From positions 62,001 to 126,000 of the forward strand of contig NZ_QPII01000012.1 of assembly GCF_003336675.1 (NCBI RefSeq): a stretch of 64,000 nt of DNA, written 5' to 3'. The position numbers were made by a program, and so were the translations under genes. Positions within the stretch are counted from its first letter, which is position 1. Each line of letters begins with the position of its first letter. The DNA comes from Billgrantia montanilacus. Its GTDB lineage: Bacteria > Pseudomonadota > Gammaproteobacteria > Pseudomonadales > Halomonadaceae. Below are positions 32,639-39,709 of this stretch, one piece after another. The notes beneath the pieces are model-generated. The model worked only from the letters and a program-made list of their open reading frames with translations, ran no database searches and had not been told where the DNA came from.

Positions 32639-33592
32639 ATGTCCTTGAAAACTTCATCTCTCGACAAGGACTATCTTGCCTACCCATGGCGTCGCCCCGG
32701 CTACGATCATGACCGCTACGACTGGTCGATGCTGGCAGATCGGCCGCCGGTCCAATGGCCCGGCGGCAAGACCCTGGCGGTATGGATCAACGTGTCGCTG
32801 CAGTTCTATCCGCTCAACCAGCGTGGGGTTCCCTTCAAGGTGCCCAACGGCATGACCATGCCCTATCCCGACCTGCGCCACTATTCGTTGCGCGACTACG
32901 GCAACCGGGTGGGTATCTACCGCATGTTGTCAGCCTTCGAGAAGCACGGCATCCGCCCCACCTGGGCGATCAATGCCCAGCTTGCCGAGCAGACGCCTTA
33001 TCTGGTGGAGCGTCTCAAGGCATACGGCGGCGAGTTCCTCTGCCACGGCTGGAACATGGACCACCTGCACTACGGCGGTCAGGATCGCAACGAGGAGGCC
33101 GAGATCGTACGCCGCTCGGTAGAGTCGTTGCGCGAGCAGACCGGACAGCCCATTCGCGGCTGGCTCAGCCCGGCTCGCTCGCAGAGCTGGCACACGCCCG
33201 AACTGCTGGCCGAGAACGGGGTCACCTACTGCGCCGACTGGGTCAACGACGACATGCCCTACGCCTTCGCCACTGACAACGGGCCGCTGGCCATGATGCC
33301 GCTGGCAACCGAGATCGAAGACCAGTTCGTGATGTGCCAGAACCTCCATTCGGAGGACGCCTGGGTCGAGCAGGTCAAGGATGCCTTCGACTTTCTCCTG
33401 CAGGAATCGAGGGAGCAGGGCGGGCGGATGCTGGCGCTCAGCCTGCATCCCTGGCTGGTGGGTCAACCCCACCGTATCGGCTGCCTGGAAGAGGTGTTGG
33501 CCCATATCGCCGGCCATGACGAGGTCTGGCAGGCACCGGCCGGCGAGATACTCGACGCCTTCCAGGGCGCTGGCCAAGAGGAGCCACGCTGA
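32639..33592 (+). CDS. polysaccharide-deacetylase-fold hydrolase, PuuE/imidase-like (copy 2)
   Basis: 317 residues, paralogous to the upstream gene. Shared blocks are VQWPGGKTLAVWINVSLQFY, YSLRDYGNRVGIYRMLSAFEKHGIRPTWAIN, LCHGWNMDHLHYG and LSLHPWLVGQPHRIGCL. It differs from copy 1 where copy 1 has NIEYYEL: here the block reads NVSLQFYPL, losing the acidic residue. The C-terminal His block also differs (SLHPWLVGQPHR against PTHNYQVSCPHR). The two copies may form a heteromer or act on successive ring substrates. AGGAGG lies 9 nt before the ATG, and its stop overlaps the next ATG (TGATG at 33590-33594). Confidence 0.82.
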   Translation: MSLKTSSLDKDYLAYPWRRPGYDHDRYDWSMLADRPPVQWPGGKTLAVWINVSLQFYPLNQRGVPFKVPNGMTMPYPDLRHYSLRDYGNRVGIYRMLSAFEKHGIRPTWAINAQLAEQTPYLVERLKAYGGEFLCHGWNMDHLHYGGQDRNEEAEIVRRSVESLREQTGQPIRGWLSPARSQSWHTPELLAENGVTYCADWVNDDMPYAFATDNGPLAMMPLATEIEDQFVMCQNLHSEDAWVEQVKDAFDFLLQESREQGGRMLALSLHPWLVGQPHRIGCLEEVLAHIAGHDEVWQAPAGEILDAFQGAGQEEPR

Positions 33593-35004
33593 TGGGCATT
33601 GTGGCCTTTCATGACGATGATACCTTCGAGGCGTCCCTGCCGCTGCTGATCGTCGGCGCGGGAGCCTGCGGCCTGGTGGCGGCACTGGCGGCCCGGGAGT
33701 ACGGCATCGAGCTGGCGGTGCTCGAGCGCGATGCGTTGCCGCGGGGCAGCACCTTCATGTCTTCCGGCTTCATACCCGCCGCCGGTACCCGCTTCCAGGC
33801 CGATAAGGGGGTGGACGACAGCCCTGAGCTGATGGCGAAAGATATCCAGGCGAAGAACGGTGACGAGGCCGACCCGGCCATCGTCCAGACGCTGGCCGGT
33901 GACTCCGGCCGGGTGGTGGAGTGGCTGGCCGATACCCATGGTGTGCCGTTCGACCTGGTCGACGGCTTTCTTTATCCCGGGCATAGCCGCATGCGGATGC
34001 ACGCCACGCCGCGGCGAACGGGTGAGGAGCTGATGGGGAGCTTGCTGACCGCTGCCGAGACGGCGGGTATCGATATACTGACCCAGGCCCGGGTGGTCGA
34101 TCTGCATGTCGACGAGGCTCGACGGGTGCGCGGTGTCACCCTCGAACGCCCCGATGGGAGCCAGGAGCGCATTGGCTGCGAGGCGCTGATCCTGGCCTGC
34201 AACGGCTACGGCGGCAATCCGGAGCTGGTGGCGCGCTACCTGCCGACGCTGAAGAATGCCCTCTACTACGGTCACGAAGGGAATCAGGGGGATGCCCTGC
34301 TCTGGGGCGAGGCCATGGGAGCCAGCCTAAAGGATCTGGGTGCCTGCCAGGGGCATGGCTCCCTGGCCACGCCGCACCAGACACTCATCAGCTGGGCGCT
34401 GATGATGCGCGGGGGCATCCAGGTCAACCTTGAGGGGCGGCGTTTCTCCAGCGAGCACGGTGGCTACTCGGAGCAGGCGGCCAAAGTGCTGGCTCAGCCG
34501 GGCCAGGTGGTCTGGAACCTGTTCGATGCGCGTATCCATCAGGCGGCCTTGGAGTTCGAGGACTACCGCAACGCGCACATCGCCGGGGCGGTGCGCACCT
34601 TCGCGACGCTGGAATCGATGGCGGAGGGTCTGGATCTGCCGCTGGGTGCCCTTGAACAGACCTTCGACGAAATGCGGGCCCTGGCCGAGAACGGTGAGGC
34701 CGATGCCTTCGGTCGCAGCTTCTCGCCGGAGACCCTGCTGGCGCCCCCCTATTACGCCATTCGTGTTACCGGCGCGCTGTTCCATACCCAGGGAGGGCTG
34801 GAAGTCGACACCCAGGGGCGGGTAGTGGGGCAGGAGGGCGGTATCTTTCCCAACCTGTTCGCCGCCGGCGGTGCAGCGCGGGGCGTCTCGGGCTCGAACG
34901 ACAGCGGTTACCTGTCGGGCAACGGCCTGCTCAGCGCCGTGGTGATGGGGGCTATCGCCGGGCGCGAGGCGTCACGCCAGCTACGGCGGGGTGGGGCGGC
35001 CTGA
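33592..35004 (+). CDS. FAD-dependent oxidoreductase, fumarate reductase/ketosteroid dehydrogenase type
   Basis: A 470-residue soluble flavoprotein of the FAD_binding_2 family. The dinucleotide motif IVGAGACGLVAALAAREYG is at residues 20-38, followed by the STFMSSGFIPAAGTRFQ substrate-loop region. ALILACNGYGGNPEL is near residue 195, and the family C-terminal FAD block ALFHTQGGLEVDTQGRV with NLFAAGGAARGVSGSNDSGYLSGNG is near residues 395-445. Members add or remove a hydrogen pair across a C-C bond next to a carboxyl or carbonyl. Here it could interconvert succinate- and maleate-level intermediates. It is the last gene of the rightward arm; no membrane anchor or cytochrome partner is present. 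Confidence 0.87.
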   Translation: MGIVAFHDDDTFEASLPLLIVGAGACGLVAALAAREYGIELAVLERDALPRGSTFMSSGFIPAAGTRFQADKGVDDSPELMAKDIQAKNGDEADPAIVQTLAGDSGRVVEWLADTHGVPFDLVDGFLYPGHSRMRMHATPRRTGEELMGSLLTAAETAGIDILTQARVVDLHVDEARRVRGVTLERPDGSQERIGCEALILACNGYGGNPELVARYLPTLKNALYYGHEGNQGDALLWGEAMGASLKDLGACQGHGSLATPHQTLISWALMMRGGIQVNLEGRRFSSEHGGYSEQAAKVLAQPGQVVWNLFDARIHQAALEFEDYRNAHIAGAVRTFATLESMAEGLDLPLGALEQTFDEMRALAENGEADAFGRSFSPETLLAPPYYAIRVTGALFHTQGGLEVDTQGRVVGQEGGIFPNLFAAGGAARGVSGSNDSGYLSGNGLLSAVVMGAIAGREASRQLRRGGAA

Positions 35005-35022
35005 CTCTTGTAGACAGGGTGC

Positions 35023-35964
35023 TCAGGGCGCGGGCATCACCAGCTCCCGCGCCTCGCCCATCAGGAAGGCCTGGTTCAACTCCAGCGCCTCGCGCAGGAA
35101 GTCCCACAGCAGCCTTACCCGGGCCAGGCGGCGCTGCTCCTGACGCGCGGTGATCCAGAAATGGCGCACGATCTCTACCTCTTCATTCAGCACGCTGTCG
35201 AGCGCGTCGCTGGTCTCGGCCATGAAGCAGGGCAGCACGGCAAGCCCGGCCCCGCTCAGCGTGGCGGCATGCTGGGTGGTCACGCTGGTGCTGCGTATCG
35301 AGAAGTGCGGCCCCGGCTGGCCCACCACGGCGGGGTCAAGCAGCGGCTCCAGGTAGCTGAGCTGCTCGCTGAAGATCAGGTCGTCCACATAGCCGATCAG
35401 CCGGTGGCGGCCGAGCTCAGCGAGCCCTGCCGGTTTGCCGTGGCGCGTGAGGTAGTCATGGCTGCCGTACAGGCGCAACCGGTAGTCGCACAGCCGTGAG
35501 ATCACCATGCCGGGGCTGACCGGGCGCTCCACGGTGATGGCCAGGTCCGCTTCATGGCGGCTCAGGTTGACCACCCGTGGCAGTGCCAGCAGGTCCAGGG
35601 TGATGCCGGGGTGGCGTTCGCAGAAGCGGGAGAGCAGCGGGGCGATCACCCAGGTGCCGAAGCCCTCGGTGACCCCCAGGCGAATCTGGCCGCTGAGCTG
35701 GTGGTTCTTGTCGGTGAGGCTTTCGCCGGCCTCGAAGGCGTGGCGGGCCATCTCCTCGGCATGGGCCAGCAGCTGCTGGCCCGCTTCGGTCAGATGGTAG
35801 CCATGAGTGCTACGCTCGAAGAGCTGGGTGTTGAGTTTCTGCTCGAAGCGGCGGGTGCGCCGCGACAGGGTGGAGTGGTCAAGCCCCAGGCGCCGGGCGG
35901 CATCGGTCAGCCGTTGGCTGCGGGCCACTTCCAGAAAGATCTGTATGTCCTGCCAGTCGAGCAT
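35023..35964 (-). CDS. LysR-family transcriptional regulator, divergent from mmsA
   Basis: 313 residues from ATG at 35964, preceded by GGGAGG; the frame reaching 36147 includes the intergenic palindrome and is not coding. The N-terminal helix-turn-helix (IFLEVARSQRLTDAARRLGLDHSTLSRRTRRFEQKL, residues 8-43) is followed by a LysR substrate-binding domain (IRLGVTEGFGTWVIAPLLSRF, then LAVLPCFMAETSDAL). It is divergent from methylmalonate-semialdehyde dehydrogenase, which it most likely controls. It is convergent with the flavoprotein gene of the island. Confidence 0.9.
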   Translation of the reverse strand: MLDWQDIQIFLEVARSQRLTDAARRLGLDHSTLSRRTRRFEQKLNTQLFERSTHGYHLTEAGQQLLAHAEEMARHAFEAGESLTDKNHQLSGQIRLGVTEGFGTWVIAPLLSRFCERHPGITLDLLALPRVVNLSRHEADLAITVERPVSPGMVISRLCDYRLRLYGSHDYLTRHGKPAGLAELGRHRLIGYVDDLIFSEQLSYLEPLLDPAVVGQPGPHFSIRSTSVTTQHAATLSGAGLAVLPCFMAETSDALDSVLNEEVEIVRHFWITARQEQRRLARVRLLWDFLREALELNQAFLMGEARELVMPAP

Positions 35965-36073
35965 GAGGCCTCCCGGGGTGCGGTTCGTTTGTGCATCAGG
36001 GCACAAGCAATGTGCCCGAGTGCCCGTTGTCAGGCAATCCCACCTCTGGCTAGACTCATGGGCATTCCGTTTC

Positions 36074-36087
36074 GTGTATATATACAC
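36074..36087. promoter_or_regulatory. candidate LysR operator (14-bp perfect palindrome)
   Basis: GTGTATATATACAC is a perfect palindrome midway between the divergent lysR and mmsA genes (110 bp from the lysR start, 100 bp from the mmsA start). The central position suits a LysR recognition site, though its AT-rich centre could also overlap a promoter. Confidence 0.5.
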
Positions 36088-36187
36088 ATAAAGTCTAATA
36101 TCTGCCTTGCCGCGACCAGCCATCACAACGATAAGCAGACAGTGCAAGCAGACTAGAGCCAGCAGACACTAGAGAGGAGCACGCACC

Positions 36188-37687
36188 ATGTCAGTCCGCG
36201 AGATTCCGATGTACATCGACGGCAAGCCCGTCCCGTCCAACAGCCAGGAGTGGCGCGACGTGGTCAACCCGGCGACCCAGGAAGTGGTGGCCAGGGTACC
36301 GTTCTGCTCCGCAGAGGAAGTTGACCGCGCTGTCGCCAGCGCCAAGGAAGCCTTCAAGACCTGGCGCAAGGTGCCGCTGGGCAAGCGCATGCGCATCATG
36401 CTCAAGCTGCAGGCGCTGGTGCGCGAGCACACCCCGGAGCTCGCCGCCCTGATCACGGAAGAGCACGGCAAGACGCTACCCGACGCCGAGGGCGAGGTGG
36501 GTCGTGGCCTGGAAGTGATCGAGCACGCCTGTTCGATCACCTCGCTGCAGCTTGGCGAGCTGGCCGAGAATGCCGGCACCGAGATCGACGTCTACACCCT
36601 GAACCAGCCGCTGGGCGTGGGTGCCGGCATCACCGCCTTCAACTTCCCGATCATGCTGCCCTGCTTCATGTTCCCGCTGGCCATCGCCACCGGCAACACC
36701 TTCGTACTCAAGCCCTCGGAGCAGGACCCGAGCTCCACCATGCGCCTGGTCGAGCTGGCCCACGAAGCGGGCGTACCGGCCGGGGTGCTCAACGTGGTTC
36801 ACGGTGGGCCGGACGTGGCCAACCAGATCGCCGACCACACCGACATCAAGGCGCTCTCCTTCATCGGCTCGAGCCACGTGGGCTCGCTGCTCTACAACCG
36901 CGCCGCCGCCGCCGGGAAGCGCATGCAGGCGATGATGGGCGCCAAGAACCACTGTGTCGTCATGCCCGACGCCAACCGCAGCCAGGCCATCAACAACCTG
37001 CTGGGTTCCGCCTTCGGTGCCGCTGGCCAGCGCTGCATGGCCAACTCCGTGGTGGTGCTGGTGGGCGAGGCCAATGCCTGGATCGACGATATCGTCGACG
37101 GCGCCCGTAACATGAAGGTCGGCCCCGGCACCCAGCGCGACGCCGACCTCGGCCCGCTGGTCTCTCCGGCTGCTCGCGAGCGCGTGATTCGACTGATCGA
37201 CGCCGGCGAGAAGGAGGGCGCCAAGCTGCTGGTCGACGGCCGTGGCCATGAGGTATCGGGCTACGAGCATGGCAACTTCGTCGGGCCCACCGTGTTCGCC
37301 GACGTGACGCCCGAGATGACCATCTACCGGGAGGAGATCTTCGGGCCGGTGCTCTGCGTGGTCAGCGTCGATACCCTGGATGAGGCGATCGAATTCGTCA
37401 ACGCCAACCCCAACGGCAACGGCACCTCGATCTTCACCAACTCCGGCTGGGTGGCGCGGCGCTTCGAGAGCGACATCGACGTGGGCCAGGTCGGCATCAA
37501 CGTGCCGATTCCGGTGCCCGTGGCCTACTTCAGCTTCACCGGTTCCCGCGGTTCCAAGCTGGGCGACCTGGGCCCCAACGGCAAGCAGGCCATCGCCTTC
37601 TGGACCCAGACCAAGACCGTCACCGCGCGCTGGTTCGAGCCCGAGAACGTCTCCAGCGGCATCAACAGTACCATCTCGCTGAGCTGA
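36188..37687 (+). CDS. mmsA: CoA-acylating methylmalonate-semialdehyde dehydrogenase
   Basis: A 499-residue aldehyde dehydrogenase of the MmsA/IolA clade, converting methylmalonate or malonate semialdehyde to propionyl- or acetyl-CoA with NAD+ and CoA. Family marks are AFNFPIMLPCFMFPLAIATGN, VVHGGPDVANQI, SFIGSSHVG and the catalytic Cys in FGAAGQRCMANSVVV near residue 285, with the MmsA-specific GQRCMA context. The late REEIFGPVLCVV and GQVGINVPIPVPVAYFSFTGSRGS blocks confirm the type. It works in valine, inositol, pyrimidine or beta-alanine breakdown. It is a single-gene unit ending at a clear terminator. Confidence 0.95.
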   Translation: MSVREIPMYIDGKPVPSNSQEWRDVVNPATQEVVARVPFCSAEEVDRAVASAKEAFKTWRKVPLGKRMRIMLKLQALVREHTPELAALITEEHGKTLPDAEGEVGRGLEVIEHACSITSLQLGELAENAGTEIDVYTLNQPLGVGAGITAFNFPIMLPCFMFPLAIATGNTFVLKPSEQDPSSTMRLVELAHEAGVPAGVLNVVHGGPDVANQIADHTDIKALSFIGSSHVGSLLYNRAAAAGKRMQAMMGAKNHCVVMPDANRSQAINNLLGSAFGAAGQRCMANSVVVLVGEANAWIDDIVDGARNMKVGPGTQRDADLGPLVSPAARERVIRLIDAGEKEGAKLLVDGRGHEVSGYEHGNFVGPTVFADVTPEMTIYREEIFGPVLCVVSVDTLDEAIEFVNANPNGNGTSIFTNSGWVARRFESDIDVGQVGINVPIPVPVAYFSFTGSRGSKLGDLGPNGKQAIAFWTQTKTVTARWFEPENVSSGINSTISLS

Positions 37688-37708
37688 ACCCGGCCGACAG
37701 CCTGACGT

Positions 37709-37746
37709 ACGGCCCCGCTTCATCGAGAAGCGGGGCCGTTTCTGTT
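37709..37746 (+). terminator. rho-independent terminator of mmsA
   Basis: ACGGCCCCGCTT (37709-37720) pairs with AAGCGGGGCCGT (37728-37739) around a 7-nt loop and is followed by a T-rich tract. It begins 21 bp after the mmsA stop. Confidence 0.9.
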
Positions 37747-37790
37747 TATGGGTGGGGCCGGGTCAGTTAATGGGGCGAGGTCGGTTCTGT

Positions 37791-39503
37791 TTACGGTGAA
37801 AGCGGCACCCCCAGGGTGGCGAACAGCTCTGCCAGCTCCGGGTCCTCCCGCTTGCCGCGCAGGATGGTGGCATCCACCACCGAGAAGCGGCCTGCCGAAG
37901 CCAGCAGGTACGGCTGGCCGGTCGCCTCGTCGATGAAGCGGACCTCCGGCACCTTGGCGATGCACTGCTTGAGGAAGGTACAGTTCCTGGCGACCGCCAG
38001 GCGGTCATCGTCGGGATAGACCTCCGCAGGGCAGGTCGCCAGGGTGTTGATCTTCTTGTAGCGATCCACGTTGACCAGTCCCAGGGGGTCAAGGATGTTG
38101 AGGACCTCGCGGGTGCCGTGGGCGATGGTCGTCGGCGGGGTGTTCTTGGGAACGCTGTTGTCCAGGAAGGTGTATTCGAGCCGGGGATGCCGGCTGTCGA
38201 GCCACTTGTAGAGCAGCTTGGGCATGCCGTCATAGGCCTCCACGCAGTGCCCCAGGAAGTCTTCCACCGCCTTGTAGCGTCCCCGCGTCAGTCCGCGCTC
38301 CCAGCCGCGCTCCACCGTCGCCTCCGGCGGGGTGACGACGAAATAGAAGTACATGGTGGTGACATGCTTCGCGTAGGTGGCATCCAGGAGCCGCGGGACC
38401 TTGTCCATGGCGAAGCTGTCGAAGCGAAACCGGTCGATCAGCAGGTGCGGGATGGAGCCCTCACGCTCGGCCTTGTCGCGGATGTAGCGGTCCAGCTTGG
38501 CATCGATGAGCTTGACCTCCTTGCCGGCGAGGCGCCCGGCATACTTGTAGGCCTCGCCCAGTGCCTCGTAGTCGAGCAGCAGGCGGCGCCAGATGTCGGG
38601 GGAGACGGTGCCGTACTGGTCGGGCTGGATGCCCAGGTCCCGCAGGGTGTCCTTCAGGAAGGGGCGCAGGGAACTCTTGCCGGCGGCCGAGGCTCCCTTG
38701 AGGCTGATCAATATCGGTTCCCTGGCGCAGGGGAGCCGTCCGTAACCTTCGGCGTTCATGGCCCGCTCCACATGGGGGGCGACCTGCCGCCCGAGGTGGC
38801 GGCTGCCGAAGGCGTTGCACACATGCCGGGTGATCAACCTGGCCAGCAGTTCCCGCTCTACCCCGATATGGCCCCGGGTGGCGCCGATTGAGTTCAGGAC
38901 ACGGTAAGTGCTCTTGTAGATGGCTCTCTCCAACGCGTCCCGCGCCCCCAATCCCTTGTTCTTGATGTCCTGGATCACGTCATGGTGGCGCTCCTCGAGG
39001 GAGCGCGGGTCCGCCTGCTGGCGTGGCGCCGGGCGCTTGCCGAACCACCGGGACAGCCAGGAGTCGGGCTCGGGGTCGGTCGGTGTCGGTTCGGGGGCGA
39101 GGGCCGCGGCGAGGATGTCGACGACCCGGCCGTGTATCTCGTCATACAGCCGGTCATACGCCTGCTGGAACGCCGGCATATGAGGGGTCAGGTAGTCGGA
39201 CAGGATCCTGAGGGCGATGCTGCGGAAGTGCTGCCCCAGGAGCTCCTCTTCTTCGCCCTCCAGAACCACCAGGTCGGCCGTCACCTGCACGATCAACTCG
39301 TGCAGCACCAGGCGCTCCGGGCGGAACGCGACCAGTTCCTCCTCCGTGAGCCCGGTAAGGGCCCTCAGCTCGGGAATGTCGGACAGGCGAGAATAGACGT
39401 TGGACGGGCGGTGGATCGTCTCCAGGGGCTGGTAGCGCCTGGGCAGCTCGGCCTCGAGGCCGGGATTCCATGCCGAAAACTCGCAGCCTTCTCGATCAGC
39501 CAT
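37791..39503 (-). CDS. large P-loop NTPase, Zeta-toxin-like kinase domain, function unknown
   Basis: 570 residues from ATG at 39503, with AGGGA upstream; an upstream GTG at 39572 has no ribosome site. The N-terminal half (to about residue 255) is alpha-helical, charged and unrecognised, with a Pro-rich linker near residues 137-165. A Walker A motif, LKGASAAGKSS, is at about residues 268-278. It is followed by VSPDIWRRLLLDYEALGEAYKYAGRLAGKE and HLLIDRFRFDSF, the arrangement seen in Zeta-toxin and AAA_33-type kinases. Zeta toxins are about 280 residues, so this is twice as long. No antitoxin gene is adjacent. It could be a phosphotransferase of unknown substrate rather than a toxin. Confidence 0.7.
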   Translation of the reverse strand: MADREGCEFSAWNPGLEAELPRRYQPLETIHRPSNVYSRLSDIPELRALTGLTEEELVAFRPERLVLHELIVQVTADLVVLEGEEEELLGQHFRSIALRILSDYLTPHMPAFQQAYDRLYDEIHGRVVDILAAALAPEPTPTDPEPDSWLSRWFGKRPAPRQQADPRSLEERHHDVIQDIKNKGLGARDALERAIYKSTYRVLNSIGATRGHIGVERELLARLITRHVCNAFGSRHLGRQVAPHVERAMNAEGYGRLPCAREPILISLKGASAAGKSSLRPFLKDTLRDLGIQPDQYGTVSPDIWRRLLLDYEALGEAYKYAGRLAGKEVKLIDAKLDRYIRDKAEREGSIPHLLIDRFRFDSFAMDKVPRLLDATYAKHVTTMYFYFVVTPPEATVERGWERGLTRGRYKAVEDFLGHCVEAYDGMPKLLYKWLDSRHPRLEYTFLDNSVPKNTPPTTIAHGTREVLNILDPLGLVNVDRYKKINTLATCPAEVYPDDDRLAVARNCTFLKQCIAKVPEVRFIDEATGQPYLLASAGRFSVVDATILRGKREDPELAELFATLGVPLSP

Positions 39504-39600
39504 ACCGGAAATCCCTGCCTGTTCGGGCGTGTCGGGGTTTGACGAAAGGGGTATGCAGCGATAGTGGCCCACCCGGCGGCGTGGGGCAATCCTCCTCGGG

Positions 39601-39643
39601 AGCGAGGACGGCCCTGCCCAACGGCGGGGCCGTCCTCGCTTTC
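39601..39643 (+). terminator. terminator-like hairpin between divergent genes
   Basis: AGCGAGGACGGCCCTGCC (39601-39618) pairs along its whole length with GGCGGGGCCGTCCTCGCT (39623-39640), with one T-G wobble and a 4-nt loop, followed by TTTC. No plus-strand gene ends here: the kinase gene to the left runs the other way and the cyclase gene starts to the right. It may be a leftover of a lost gene or a leader structure. Confidence 0.6.
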
Positions 39644-39709
39644 AACGGGCGCCAAAGCGGCATTAGCTGATAAAGTAGGCACTTCATCGTATGCCAGCGT
39701 GGAGCTCAC

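Noticed and set aside
31685-33592. Interpretation of the two NodB-fold proteins as chitin or peptidoglycan deacetylases
   Set aside because: No signal peptides, no canonical Asp-Asp metal motif, and the neighbours are cytoplasmic small-molecule enzymes.
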